Shown in pieces: positions 1 to 9,459 of a DNA stretch of 64,000 bases. Each line of letters starts with the position of its first letter. The stretch's first letter is position 1. The position numbers and the translations under genes are program-made. Below the pieces are notes generated by a model, which was given only the letters and a program-made list of their open reading frames with translations, ran no database searches and was not told the DNA's origin. The DNA is taken from the NCBI RefSeq assembly GCF_018129385.1, contig NZ_JAFCLN010000004.1, forward strand, positions 310,001-374,000, read 5' to 3'. This stretch comes from Bradyrhizobium lablabi (GTDB lineage Bacteria; Pseudomonadota; Alphaproteobacteria; Rhizobiales; Xanthobacteraceae).

Positions 1-458
1 ATATTCCTCTTGTCAATTTCGGCAAATCAGAATTATAACAACGGCACCTCATCCCCGAGGAGGGGCGTTGGCCGTCGCCACCAAACGTTGGGATGGGATG
101 CGGTGGACGCGCTTGTTCAGCAGACGACTGAGCAAGGGCGTACGGCGAAGTCGTGTGGTCCTGGCGCCGCGACGCTGGCGTTAAGTCGGTGGGAGCAATC
201 CCGCAGGCGATGGTGACAACAAGCCCGCTCACCAGGGAGAGCGCGATATAAGTCGTAAAACCATTGCGCAGGGGATGTCGGACTGCCTCCGCTCACCTGT
301 ATGCTCGTGTGCATTTCTTTTTTGCGCAAGCAAAGCACACGAGACCGCGGGTGCAGCGCGCACCCGGCATTCCCTGCGCCCTCTATCGTTAGAGGCGCGA
401 TTAGGTTTGCAAAGCTCGGATGCAAATTGCACCGCGAGAACGCTGACACATATTCAGT
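1..458. repeat. Degenerate dispersed repeat, no credible gene
   Basis: No frame in this stretch looks like a real gene. All short frames are arginine- and proline-rich, with no ribosome binding site or recognisable domain. The stretch around 270-400, including the segment reading ACGAGACCGCGGGTGCAGCG, resembles a sequence I recall as recurring many times in Bradyrhizobium genomes, where it is often mis-annotated as small hypothetical proteins. I infer a decayed dispersed repeat. A genome self-comparison would show whether further copies exist. Confidence 0.4.
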
Positions 459-567
459 CGTCGTCCCCCCGGCTTGACCGGGGGACCCAGTATTCCAGAG
501 ACGCCAGTGATTGAACCGATAAGCCGCGGCGTACTGGTTCGCCCGGTCAAGCCGGGCGATGACGACG
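459..567. repeat. Palindromic intergenic repeat (inverted arms)
   Basis: Two inverted arms flank a spacer of about 60 bases. The left arm is at 459-482 and contains CCGGCTTGACCGGG. The right arm is at 542-567 and contains CCCGGTCAAGCCGGG. Both arms end in the GTCGTC/GACGAC motif. The form matches the extragenic palindromic repeats common in Bradyrhizobium. It lies just downstream of the leftward MFS gene and could also act as a transcription-ending or mRNA-stabilising hairpin. Confidence 0.7.
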
Positions 568-584
568 GTGGGTGTTTGACCGCC

Positions 585-2165
585 CTACTCCGCCAACTCA
601 GCCGGCGTCGCGGGGCCGGCCAGCGGCCGTTCTTCCATGATGGTCAGGCACAGCACGGCGCCCGCCATCAGCGCGGTGGCCGCGCCGAACACGAAGCGGA
701 ACGCCGTGACCATGTCGGCGGCCGGGATCGAGTTCACGGGGCCGCGGTGCTCGCCGACCGCAGCGGCGATGTCGGCTCCAAGCACCATCAGCAGGATCGC
801 GGTGAAGGCGGCGACCGTAAACGACGCCATCAGCGCGCGGAAAAAGTTCATCGCGCCGGTGACGGTGCCGATCTGCGGCCGCGCCACGGCATTTTGCAGC
901 GACACCACGCTGACCGGAAACGTCGTGCCGAGCCCGAGCGCAAACAGCGACAACAGCAGCAAGAGGCCCCAGAGCGGCAATGTGGTGAACGTGAGCCCGG
1001 CGCCGCAGATTGCGGCGAGCGACGTGCCTGCTATCGCAACGCGCTTGTAATGTCTGGCGCGTGCCATGGTACGCCCGGCGATCGCCGCGCCGCAGGTCGA
1101 GATCGCCGCCAGCGGAATCAGCGCGAGGCCGGCCTCGCTGGCGGACAGGTGGTAGACCACCTCGTAGTAAAGCGGCAGATGCACGGTCAGCCCGACGATG
1201 ACGCCGAGCGCGCAGCCGCCGGCGGCCATCGCAAAGGGCACCACGGTGCCGCCGAGCAGCGGCAGCGGCAAAAACGGCTCCTCGGCATTGCGGGCGTGCC
1301 AGATGAAGGCGAACACCAGCGCCACCGAGGCGCCGATCATCGACATGATCACCGGCGACAGCCAGGCATAGTGAGTGCCGCCCCAGCTCAGCACCAGCAT
1401 GAACACCACGGCCGAGGCCATCAGCAAGATACCGCCGAGCCAGTCGACCTTGCGCCGGCGATGATAGACCGGGATCCTCTTCATCTTGGGCAAGAGCAGC
1501 GCGAGCGCGGCGAACGACAGCGGCAGGTTGATCCAGAAGATCATCGACCAGTGCAGGTGCTCGGCGAACACGCCGCCGACCACCGGACCCAGAATGCCGC
1601 CGGCCATCCACACGCTGCTGAAATAGGCCTGGTATTGTCCGCGCTCGCGCGGGCTTACCACGTCCGAGATCACGGTCTGCACGACCGGCATGATGCCGCC
1701 GCCGCCAAGGCCCTGGAGGCCGCGCGCCAGGATCAGCACCGGCATGTTCGGCGCGACCGCGCACAGCACGGAGCCGGCCACGAACAGGCTGAGCGAGGTG
1801 ATGATCATCGCGCGCCGGCCATAGATGTCGCTCAGCGTGCCGAACACCGGCGCCACCGCGGTGGAGGCGAGCAGATAGGCCGTGATCACCCAGGACAGGT
1901 TGGTGACGTCGTTGAACTGCCGGCCGATGGTCGGAAGCGCGGTCGCGACGATGGTCTGGTCGAGCGCCGCCACGAACATCGTCAGCATCAGGCTGATGAC
2001 GATGGTGCGGACTTCATCCTTGGCAAGCGGCGCCGGCGGCGCAAGCGGCGGCGCATCGCCGATATCGATGACCTCGGTCGGGAGGCGGCAAATCTCTTCG
2101 GCGATCGTGTCGGACGAATCGTCCTGGTCGGCGGACCGGCGGCCCTGCCGTTCGAAATCGTTCAT
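585..2165 (-). CDS. MFS multidrug exporter, DHA2 (14-helix) family
   Basis: A 526-residue inner-membrane drug:proton antiporter of the EmrB/QacA type. After a hydrophilic N-terminus of about 50 residues come many hydrophobic helices. The DHA2 motif LDQTIVATALPTI is at residues 68-80, and the loop motif A GTLSDIYGRR is at 109-118. Length and helix content fit the 14-helix subfamily. No membrane-fusion (EmrA) partner lies next to it, so it probably works alone or with an unlinked partner. The substrate cannot be read from sequence. The ATG at 2165 is the first in-frame start before the hydrophilic leader. The gene ends just inside the palindromic repeat. Confidence 0.9.
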   Translation of the reverse strand: MNDFERQGRRSADQDDSSDTIAEEICRLPTEVIDIGDAPPLAPPAPLAKDEVRTIVISLMLTMFVAALDQTIVATALPTIGRQFNDVTNLSWVITAYLLASTAVAPVFGTLSDIYGRRAMIITSLSLFVAGSVLCAVAPNMPVLILARGLQGLGGGGIMPVVQTVISDVVSPRERGQYQAYFSSVWMAGGILGPVVGGVFAEHLHWSMIFWINLPLSFAALALLLPKMKRIPVYHRRRKVDWLGGILLMASAVVFMLVLSWGGTHYAWLSPVIMSMIGASVALVFAFIWHARNAEEPFLPLPLLGGTVVPFAMAAGGCALGVIVGLTVHLPLYYEVVYHLSASEAGLALIPLAAISTCGAAIAGRTMARARHYKRVAIAGTSLAAICGAGLTFTTLPLWGLLLLLSLFALGLGTTFPVSVVSLQNAVARPQIGTVTGAMNFFRALMASFTVAAFTAILLMVLGADIAAAVGEHRGPVNSIPAADMVTAFRFVFGAATALMAGAVLCLTIMEERPLAGPATPAELAE

Positions 2166-2324
2166 CTCTGCAATTTGGTCATAAGCCCGGGAGGACCCGG
2201 AGGTGATTCATTCTCTTCATTCGATACATTAAGGGACAATTTCGCACTGCGGCACCCGGCCCCCTGCATGGGAGCATCCCGCGAGCGTATCCTCGCATGC
2301 GCAGCGATCCCGAAATCGAAACGA

Positions 2325-2843
2325 TCAGAGCTTCGATGGCCGCTTCTTCAGCCGCGCCCGCTTCGGCAACAGTGCCGGCCATTGCACAATGTGGTCTTCC
2401 AGCTCGGCGTCGGGAATCTCGTCCTCTGTTCCGTACACCCGTCCCCGCACCGAAACGCCGGCTTCATGCACCGTGTTGGGATCGCCCGATATCAGCGGAT
2501 GCCACCAGTAAAGATCGCGCCCCTCGGCAACCAGCCTGTAGCCGCAGCTCGGCGGCAGCCAGTTCAGGGTGCGGACGTTTTCCGGGGTCAGGCGGACACA
2601 ATCAGGAACCTTGTCGGAGCGGTTCGGATAGTCCTTGCAGGAACAGAGCCCGGCATCGAGCAGCTTGCAGGAAACATGGGTGAAATAGATCTTGCCGGTG
2701 TCCTCGTCCTCCAGCTTTTCCAGACAGCAACGGGCGCAGCCGTCGCACAGGCTTTCCCATTCCTCGTTGGACATCTCTTCCAACGTCTTGGTTTTCCAGA
2801 AGAATCCTTCCTGGCCCGAAGGTCGTTTGAGCGGTGCGGTCAT
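2325..2843 (-). CDS. YcgN family cysteine-cluster protein (UPF0260)
   Basis: A 172-residue soluble protein of the UPF0260/YcgN family, which carries a CxxCxxCC-type cluster thought to bind a metal. The cluster CDGCARCC spans residues 33-40, and further conserved cysteines follow (HVSCKL, GLCSC, VPDCVR, PSCGY), as expected for the family. The molecular role of YcgN proteins is not established. The gene lies upstream of the MFS gene on the same strand with about 160 bases between them, so co-transcription is possible but not shown. Confidence 0.9.
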   Translation of the reverse strand: MTAPLKRPSGQEGFFWKTKTLEEMSNEEWESLCDGCARCCLEKLEDEDTGKIYFTHVSCKLLDAGLCSCKDYPNRSDKVPDCVRLTPENVRTLNWLPPSCGYRLVAEGRDLYWWHPLISGDPNTVHEAGVSVRGRVYGTEDEIPDAELEDHIVQWPALLPKRARLKKRPSKL

Positions 2844-3150
2844 CGGCTTTCGGCTGGTTCGGAATTGTTACGGTACTGCCCTAATAGGGGGTGCGATGGC
2901 ACCGGCGCAACCCGCCCTCGTCCGGAAGCCACAATCCTCATGTGGAGCATTAGGCCTGTCGTCCAAAATAGCAGCAACAGCATTGGTTTATGGCCCTCGC
3001 TCGGCTAGAACAATGCCTGAGTCCCCAAACGCGCAAAAGCGCCTTGGGTTTGCCGCAACACTCCCGCAAGACGTCCCGATGGCGCCCCCTGGGGGCGCCG
3101 GGGCGCTGTTGAACCGGCCAAAGAATAGCCAAGGTTAGCCAAGGGTCCTC
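2844..3150. other. Divergent intergenic region with a perfect GC palindrome
   Basis: This 307-base gap separates the leftward YcgN gene from the rightward penicillin-binding protein gene. I see no credible gene in it. It holds a near-loopless palindrome at 3081-3099 (GGCGCCCCC, one T, GGGGGCGCC) about 50 bases before the downstream start codon. The palindrome has no following T-run, so it is not a typical terminator. It may be a cruciform-forming or mRNA leader element. Confidence 0.5.
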
Positions 3151-5439
3151 GTGCGCAAGATCTTACCACCGGCCTGGAAGAAGAAGATCCAGAACACGAT
3201 GCTGGATATCGATGCGCGCATCGATTCCACGCTGTTCTCGTCTGCCAAGGGCCTGCGCGAACTCTACGAGCGCTACTCGACCTTCATGGACCGTTTCTAT
3301 GTCGGCCGCTGGAAGCGCTGGGTCTTCATCGAGCCGGCCTCGGAAGCCGCCACCATCGGGCTCGGCGGCATGGTGCTGATGCTGGCGCTGGCGATCCCCG
3401 CATTCCGCGAAACCGCCGACGACGACTGGCTGAAGAAATCGGATCTCGCCGTCTCCTTCCTCGATCGCTACGGCAACCCGATCGGCAGCCGCGGCATCAA
3501 GCACAACGACTCGATTCCGCTGGAGGATTTTCCGGATCATCTGATCAAGGCGACGCTCGCCACCGAAGACCGCCGCTTCTACGATCATTTCGGCATCGAC
3601 TTCCCCGGCACCGCGCGCGCGCTGGTCACCAACGCGCAAGCCGGCGGCGTGCGCCAGGGTGGATCGTCGATCACCCAGCAGCTTGCGAAAAACCTGTTCC
3701 TCAACAACGAACGCACCATCGAGCGCAAGGTCAAGGAAGCGTTCCTCGCGATCTGGCTGGAAACGCGGCTGACCAAGAACGAAATCCTCAAACTCTATCT
3801 CGACCGCGCCTATATGGGCGGCGGCACCTTCGGCGTCGACGGCGCCGCGCATTTCTACTTCAATAAGTCGGCGCGCGACGTGAACCTTTCGGAATCAGCG
3901 ATGCTGGCCGGCCTGTTCAAGGCGCCGACCAAATACGCTCCCCATATCAACCTGCCCGCGGCGCGTGCCCGCGCCAACGTGGTGCTGGACAACCTTGTCG
4001 ATGCCGGCTTCATGACCGAGGGTCAGGTGTTCGGCGCGCGGCGCAATCCCGCCTACGCCGTCGACCGCCGCGACGAGAACTCGCCGAACTACTATCTCGA
4101 TTGGGCCTTCGACGAGATGCGCCGGCTGGTCGACACTTTCCCGAAATCCTACACCGAGCGCGTGTTCGTCGTGCGCACCTCGATCGACATGAACGTGCAG
4201 CGGGCGGCGGAAGCAACGGTGGAAAACCAGTTGCGCCAGTTCGGCCGCGACTACCACGCAACGCAGGCGGCAACTGTGGTCGCCGATCTCGATGGCGGCG
4301 TGCGCGCGATGGTCGGCGGCCGCGACTATGGCGCCAGCCAGTTCAACCGCGCGACCGACGCCTACCGCCAGCCTGGCTCGTCGTTCAAGCCATACGTCTA
4401 CGCCACCGCGCTGATGAACGGCTTCACGCCGAACTCGAAAGTCGTCGACGGCCCGGTCTGCATCGGCAACTGGTGCCCGCAGAACTACGGCCATTCCTAT
4501 TCAGGTGCGGTGACGCTGACGCAGGCGATCACGCGCTCGATCAACGTCGTGCCGGTAAAACTGTCGATCGCGCTCGGCGGCAAGGCGCCGAACCCGGCCA
4601 AGGTCGGCCGCCAGAAGATCACCGAAGTGGCGCGCCGCTTCGGCCTTACGGCGCCGCTGCCGGACACGCCGTCGATGCCGATCGGTTCCGACGAAGTCAC
4701 GGTGCTCGAACACGCGGTCGCCTACGCGACCTTCCCCAACAGAGGCAGGTCGGTCAAGCCGCATGCCGTGCTGGAAGTGCGCACCGGCGCCGGCGATCTG
4801 GTCTGGCGCTTCGACCGCGACGGCAAGAAGCCGGTGCAGGCGATCCCGGCCTCGGTGGCATCAGACATGGCCGAGATGATGAGCCACGTCGTCACCGAAG
4901 GCACCGCGCGGCGCGCCGCGCTCGACGGCATTCCGGCCGCCGGCAAAACGGGAACCACCAACGCCTATCGCGACGCCTGGTTCGTCGGCTACACCGGCAA
5001 CTTCACCTGCGCGGTCTGGTACGGCAATGACGACTATTCGCCGACCAACCGCATGACCGGCGGCTCGCTGCCGGCGCAGACCTGGCACGACATCATGGTC
5101 GTCGCCCATCAGGGCGTCGAGGTGAAGGAAATCCCCGGCGTCGGCATGGGCCAGAAACTGCCGCCGACGGCGCAAAATGCCGCCGCGATGGCGGCCGGCG
5201 CACCGAAGATCATCGACACCAAGCCGGGACCGCCGCCGGTGCTGACCAAGCGCGGCGCCGACATCCTGGTGCGGGTGGAGAAGCTGCTCGACGAAGCCGG
5301 CAAGACCGCCGCCAAGACATCGGCGAGCGAACCGCCGAAGCCGGCAAGGCCGTCGTCATCGAGCTCCCTCGCCTTTCCTGAAAGCTTTGCGGCGGCGACG
5401 CCTGGCGATCAGCCCGCCCCCGCCCCTCGCAAGAACTAG
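3151..5439 (+). CDS. Class A penicillin-binding protein (PBP1A type)
   Basis: A bifunctional peptidoglycan synthase of 762 residues with glycosyltransferase and transpeptidase activities, anchored in the inner membrane. One membrane segment lies near residues 68-85. The glycosyltransferase domain (family GT51) follows, with the EDRRFYDHF motif (Glu139 catalytic) and GGSSITQQLAKN. The transpeptidase domain has the SxxK motif with catalytic Ser410 and Lys413, the SxN motif SIN in TRSINVVPV, and KTGT in AGKTGTTN. The C-terminus is a proline- and alanine-rich tail. The start is GTG at 3151; an upstream in-frame ATG is not evident. Two small DUF1214/DUF1254 genes follow within 6 bases and are probably co-transcribed. 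Confidence 0.93.
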   Translation: MRKILPPAWKKKIQNTMLDIDARIDSTLFSSAKGLRELYERYSTFMDRFYVGRWKRWVFIEPASEAATIGLGGMVLMLALAIPAFRETADDDWLKKSDLAVSFLDRYGNPIGSRGIKHNDSIPLEDFPDHLIKATLATEDRRFYDHFGIDFPGTARALVTNAQAGGVRQGGSSITQQLAKNLFLNNERTIERKVKEAFLAIWLETRLTKNEILKLYLDRAYMGGGTFGVDGAAHFYFNKSARDVNLSESAMLAGLFKAPTKYAPHINLPAARARANVVLDNLVDAGFMTEGQVFGARRNPAYAVDRRDENSPNYYLDWAFDEMRRLVDTFPKSYTERVFVVRTSIDMNVQRAAEATVENQLRQFGRDYHATQAATVVADLDGGVRAMVGGRDYGASQFNRATDAYRQPGSSFKPYVYATALMNGFTPNSKVVDGPVCIGNWCPQNYGHSYSGAVTLTQAITRSINVVPVKLSIALGGKAPNPAKVGRQKITEVARRFGLTAPLPDTPSMPIGSDEVTVLEHAVAYATFPNRGRSVKPHAVLEVRTGAGDLVWRFDRDGKKPVQAIPASVASDMAEMMSHVVTEGTARRAALDGIPAAGKTGTTNAYRDAWFVGYTGNFTCAVWYGNDDYSPTNRMTGGSLPAQTWHDIMVVAHQGVEVKEIPGVGMGQKLPPTAQNAAAMAAGAPKIIDTKPGPPPVLTKRGADILVRVEKLLDEAGKTAAKTSASEPPKPARPSSSSSLAFPESFAAATPGDQPAPAPRKN

Positions 5440-5444
5440 CTCCC

Positions 5445-6023
5445 GTGCGGCTCGTCTTCATCACGCTGCTGGCGCTGATCATCGCCTCGGGCATCGGGCT
5501 CGGCTCGACCTACATGACCGCGACCCAGGGCACCGATCTCGGCACGCTCAAGATCGGCGCCTGGACAGCACGGCCGAAGTCCGGCACCTCTGATATCGAT
5601 CCCTACTCCCGCGCCACGATCGCGCGTAACGGCGAGCTGCCGATCGGCACCGGCGACGGCGTGGCGTTCACCGCCAACACCGACGACAAGGACAAGCCGC
5701 TCGACGGGCGCTGCGACGTCGTCGTGTCGGGCGTGACGCCGGCCGCACGATTCTGGACGCTCACGCTGTACGACACCAAGGGCCAGCTCGTCGCCAACAC
5801 GCTACAGCGCTACGGCTTCACCAGCCAGGAAGTGATCCGGGGCGCCGACGGCACGTTCGAGGTGCGGATGGCCTCACGCTCGCGCGCCGGCAACTGGCTG
5901 CCCACCGGCGGTATTGAGCGCTACACGCTGATGCTGCGTCTCTACGATACGCCGGTCGGCGTCGCCACGCGCACGCAGCGCGACGCGCCGATGCCGCAGG
6001 TCGCCACGGTGGGCTGCCCATGA
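5445..6023 (+). CDS. DUF1214 domain protein
   Basis: A 192-residue protein with an N-terminal hydrophobic segment (residues 3-20), likely a signal anchor, followed by a DUF1214 domain. Recognisable family features are the FWTLTLYDTKG and NTLQRYGFTS segments and the aromatic-rich core. DUF1214 is often fused or adjacent to DUF1254, as here with the next gene. The molecular function is unknown. The start is GTG, six bases after the PBP gene ends. Confidence 0.85.
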   Translation: MRLVFITLLALIIASGIGLGSTYMTATQGTDLGTLKIGAWTARPKSGTSDIDPYSRATIARNGELPIGTGDGVAFTANTDDKDKPLDGRCDVVVSGVTPAARFWTLTLYDTKGQLVANTLQRYGFTSQEVIRGADGTFEVRMASRSRAGNWLPTGGIERYTLMLRLYDTPVGVATRTQRDAPMPQVATVGCP

Positions 6024-6631
6024 TCCGCCTGCTGTTCACCATCATCGCAGGCGTGCTGCTCGGCGGCATCGTGCATCTCGTCGCCGTGCTGGCGCTGCCG
6101 CGCATCGCAACGCAGGACGCCTATTCGCGGCTGACGCCGATGACCAAGCTCAATGCGGTGACACCGCTGGCGGTCGCCGAGCCCGGCAATACGCCGATGC
6201 CGTTCATGGATCCGGCCTTTGCGGTCGCGGTCTGCCGCTACGACCTGTCGGGCGGCCCGATCAAGCTCACCGTGCCGGTGAGCCAGGCCTACACCTCGGT
6301 GTCGTTCTACACCCGCAACGAAGTCGCCTATTACGCCATCAACGACCGCTCGGCCGGCCGCCGGGTGATCGAGCTCGACCTGATGACCGAAGCGCAGCAT
6401 TCCGAACTGCCGGAGGAGGAGGACGTCACCTCGGCGGACCGGCTGATCATCGACTCGCCGACCACCACCGGCCTGATCGTGATGAAGGCGCTGGCGCCCG
6501 AGCCCGGCCTGATGCTACAGGCGCAAGCCTCGCTCGCGGCCTCGAAGTGCAGCGTGCAGACCGAGCCGCCCGCCCCGAAGCAGGCCGAAGCACCGCCGCC
6601 CCCGCCGCCACCGGCGAAGAGCAAGCGCTGA
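6020..6631 (+). CDS. DUF1254 domain protein with proline-rich tail
   Basis: A 203-residue partner of the preceding DUF1214 gene, overlapping it by the ATGA junction, which implies translational coupling. A hydrophobic N-terminal segment (about residues 4-24) suggests membrane anchoring with a periplasmic body. The DUF1254 core includes PMPFMDPAF and VSFYTRNEVAYY. The last 25 residues are a proline/alanine/lysine tail. The function of the pair is not known. Position behind a PBP suggests an envelope role, but that is inference. Confidence 0.85.
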   Translation: MIRLLFTIIAGVLLGGIVHLVAVLALPRIATQDAYSRLTPMTKLNAVTPLAVAEPGNTPMPFMDPAFAVAVCRYDLSGGPIKLTVPVSQAYTSVSFYTRNEVAYYAINDRSAGRRVIELDLMTEAQHSELPEEEDVTSADRLIIDSPTTTGLIVMKALAPEPGLMLQAQASLAASKCSVQTEPPAPKQAEAPPPPPPPAKSKR

Positions 6632-6672
6632 GCGGCGCTAGTCGCCATGAGCCTGTTCGCTCGGCGGATTCG

Positions 6673-8529
6673 CTAGGCGATGATGTGCCAGTTGGCCGGT
6701 ATCACACCGAGCGAATTGGCGTGCAAAACGGCGCCGTCATTCATGGCCCATATCTGGGCGGCGCTGGCGGTCTCGTTACGCCACAACAGGTCGCTCTTGT
6801 CGTCGCCGTTGTAGTCGCCGGTGCCGGCAAGCGTCCAATTGGTTGGTATCGTTCCCAGCGGACTGCTGTGAAGAATCGTTGCATCGTTCATGGCCCAGAT
6901 CGACGTGGCGCCGGCGTCGTTGCGCCAGACGATGTCGCTCATGTGGTCGCCGTTGAAGTCGCCGACACCGAGGACATGCCAGCCAGCCGGAATAATGCCC
7001 AGCGAATTGGCGTGTAAAATGGCGCCGTCATTCATGTCCCAGATCTGGGCTGTTCCGGCGGCCTCGTTACGCCACAGCAGGTCGCTCTTGCCGTCGCCGT
7101 TGAAGTCGCCGGTGCCGGCGACCGTCCAGTTGGTCGGTATCGTGCCCAGCGGACTACTGTGAAGAATCGTTGCATCGTTCATGGCCCAGATCGACGTTGC
7201 GCCGGCGTCGTTGCGCCAGACGATGTCGCTCATGCCGTCGCCGTTGAAGTCGCCGACTCCGAGCGCATGCCAGTTGGACGGGATGATGCCCAGCGAGTTG
7301 GCGTGCAGAACGGCCCCGTCGTTCATGTCCCAGATCTGGGCGGCGCCGGCGGCCTCGTTGCGCCACAACAGGTCGCTCTTGCCGTCGCCGTTGAAATCGC
7401 CGGTGCCGGCGAGCGTCCAGTTGGACGGTATCGTGCCGAGCGGACTGCTGTGAAGAATTGTGGCGTCGTTCATGGCCCAGATCGACGTGGCGCCGGCGTC
7501 GTTGCGCCAGACGATGTCGCTCATGTGGTCGCCGTTGAAGTCGTTCGGCGTCGCGCTGGAGCCGCCAACATTCACCGTCCGGTCCACGAACTGGAATGAC
7601 TCGACGTTGAGCACCGTGTCCGTGCCGTCGGGACCGACCACCCGGATGCCGCCTGCGATATTGGTCAGCGTGTAGGACGCGTAGTAGCCGGAGAAAATCG
7701 CGGTATCTCGGCCTCCTCCACCGTCGATGGTGTCGTTGCCGAGCTCGCCACGCAGCGTGTCATTGCCTTCGCCGCCGTTGAGGATGTCGGTGAGCTCGGT
7801 GCCCAGGACCCACTCGGAAGCCGCGGTGCCCGTGCGCGTCACCGTCAACGTCGCCGGGTCCCAGGTTGTCGTCAGGTCCTGGACGCCATAGTAGTACTGG
7901 CTCGCCTCGACATCGACGGTACCGAGCGTCGTCGTGGAGTTCGGGCGGTTGTATGACAGCACCGTATAGCTGCTATTGTCATGCGATGGATCGATCGTCG
8001 GCGTGCCTTCAAACGGATGCTTGAAGCCGATTGCGTGTCCAAGTTCATGCAGCAGGATCGAGTAGCCGCGCTGCCCGGGTGCCATGCTCGCATCGTTGCC
8101 GGCGTAGATATTCGCGTTCAGGAACACGTCGCCGCCAAGGCTATTGAAGTATGGCGAGTAGGTCGTCACGCCACCGACGGTCCACCCCGAATAATATGGC
8201 AGGTAGGCAAAGCCGCTCGCTTGCTGGCCGACCGAATTCAGGACTCCGGTCATGTCGTAGAGACCCAAACGGATCTGGCCACCGACCGCCTCGGGCACCT
8301 CGACGAACGAGATTCCGGAGACGGCGGCCCAAGTGGCAAGCGCCTGCCGTGCATAGCTTTGCTGGGCCGCCGAAAAGCCTGTGAACCCCGGCCGTGCCGT
8401 GGAGTCGTAGGAGGCTTGCGTGGTCGAAAAGCTGTAGGTTACGACAACCGAGGTACCGACCGGAGCCGCCACATTCCAGCGGGTGAGTTGCGTCGTCCCT
8501 GTCAGGGCCAAAACATCCGGCGATGGCAT
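6673..8529 (-). CDS. Secreted M10 (serralysin-like) metallopeptidase with FG-GAP repeats
   Basis: A 618-residue zinc peptidase. The catalytic motif HELGHAIGFKH spans residues 161-171 (His161, Glu162, His165, His171). A short RTX calcium-binding stretch (GGEGND, GELGND) follows near residues 250-275. The C-terminal half, from about residue 330, is built of FG-GAP/VCBS-like units (DFNGDxxSD). Three near-identical copies of a 97-residue double unit correspond to 291-bp DNA repeats. The expected Met-turn methionine is replaced by leucine (TVLSYN, Leu191). There is no cleavable signal peptide, which fits type I secretion, but no ABC/MFP secretion genes are adjacent. Confidence 0.85.
   Translation of the reverse strand: MPSPDVLALTGTTQLTRWNVAAPVGTSVVVTYSFSTTQASYDSTARPGFTGFSAAQQSYARQALATWAAVSGISFVEVPEAVGGQIRLGLYDMTGVLNSVGQQASGFAYLPYYSGWTVGGVTTYSPYFNSLGGDVFLNANIYAGNDASMAPGQRGYSILLHELGHAIGFKHPFEGTPTIDPSHDNSSYTVLSYNRPNSTTTLGTVDVEASQYYYGVQDLTTTWDPATLTVTRTGTAASEWVLGTELTDILNGGEGNDTLRGELGNDTIDGGGGRDTAIFSGYYASYTLTNIAGGIRVVGPDGTDTVLNVESFQFVDRTVNVGGSSATPNDFNGDHMSDIVWRNDAGATSIWAMNDATILHSSPLGTIPSNWTLAGTGDFNGDGKSDLLWRNEAAGAAQIWDMNDGAVLHANSLGIIPSNWHALGVGDFNGDGMSDIVWRNDAGATSIWAMNDATILHSSPLGTIPTNWTVAGTGDFNGDGKSDLLWRNEAAGTAQIWDMNDGAILHANSLGIIPAGWHVLGVGDFNGDHMSDIVWRNDAGATSIWAMNDATILHSSPLGTIPTNWTLAGTGDYNGDDKSDLLWRNETASAAQIWAMNDGAVLHANSLGVIPANWHIIA
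6680..7560. repeat. 291-bp tandem repeats inside the metallopeptidase gene
   Basis: The same DNA motif recurs exactly 291 bases apart, at about 6890, 7181 and 7472. It encodes a repeating 97-residue pair of FG-GAP-like units of 48 and 49 residues. Copies are nearly identical at the DNA level, so recent expansion, gene conversion or slippage is likely. Such arrays are prone to copy-number change between strains and to assembly collapse. Confidence 0.9.
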
Positions 8530-8675
8530 CTATCCGCAATCCATTGTCAAAAATAAATTGCCGCAGCGCTGACTGCTATCAATATCGCTGATTTACGTGA
8601 GACATTCCCTCAGGTCAAGAAATGGTCTGTCGGTGTCGGTAGCTCGGCGACGGCGGATATTCCCGCAGCCCAGGA

Positions 8676-9443
8676 TCAGCCCTTCACCACCACCGCGCGC
8701 CCGCCGCCCGGGTCCACCGGCGGATTCGCCGTAAGCACGGCGAGCTCCTTGATCAGCCGATCGGCGTCGGCGGCAATGCTGTCCGGCGCCTGGATCACCA
8801 GCCGCTCCAGCGCCCAGCGGTAGGACGAGATACGCCGCTCGAGGCATTGGTGCACCCACTGCACGATCAGGCTGTTCTCCTGCATGCGCGCGACTGCGTC
8901 AGCGCGCTCGCGCGGTGACAGTTCGGACACCAGCTTCATGCTGGCGTCGCGCTTGCGGTCGAGTTCGATGACACGCGCGGCGGAGGCGTAAAACGGCTCG
9001 AACCGGGTGATGTCGTTGCGCACGTCGTCGATCAGCACGGCGTAGCGCGAGGTGTGCGAGCGGTGCGGCTCGTCGATCAGGTTGCGGCCATAGGCGGTGC
9101 GGTCGAACACGACCACCTGACGCCAGGGCGACGGCAGCGGCTTGTAGTCGCCCCACACGCTCTTCCATGCCGGGCGCGACAGCGGCGGCTCGATGATCGG
9201 ATAGGCGAGATCGCGAAGCTGGCGTTCGTTGTCGGTGAGCTGGAATTGCGAGGCCTTGACGCCGACGCTGCCGGTCACTTCGGCGCCCAGCCAGCGATGC
9301 ATGTCGTCGCTGCGCATGTCCTGTCGGGTACGTCCGAAATCGCCGCCGCTACAGCCGCCGAGCGCAGCGCCAATCAAAAAGACAGCCAATGCCGGGAAGG
9401 ATCGCCGAATCCCGGATGCCCGGATCGGAAGCGTCTCCGGCAT
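8676..9443 (-). CDS. Putative lipoprotein, unknown function
   Basis: A 255-residue protein starting at the ATG at 9443. The start was chosen because it places a lipoprotein signal (hydrophobic stretch then the lipobox LGGC, cysteine near residue 30) at the N-terminus; a longer frame exists but would bury it. The mature part is predicted soluble and helical, with no domain I recognise. It would be anchored to the outer or inner membrane facing the periplasm. A small gene lies 16 bases upstream on the same strand, suggesting a two-gene operon. Confidence 0.75.
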   Translation of the reverse strand: MPETLPIRASGIRRSFPALAVFLIGAALGGCSGGDFGRTRQDMRSDDMHRWLGAEVTGSVGVKASQFQLTDNERQLRDLAYPIIEPPLSRPAWKSVWGDYKPLPSPWRQVVVFDRTAYGRNLIDEPHRSHTSRYAVLIDDVRNDITRFEPFYASAARVIELDRKRDASMKLVSELSPRERADAVARMQENSLIVQWVHQCLERRISSYRWALERLVIQAPDSIAADADRLIKELAVLTANPPVDPGGGRAVVVKG

Positions 9444-9459
9444 GTCAAAAATCCGCGGG

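Noticed and set aside
474..3008. Plus-strand open frame of 844 codons opposite the MFS and YcgN genes
   Set aside because: It is antisense to two well-recognised genes and made almost entirely of Arg, His, Asp and Gln. This is a high-GC shadow frame.
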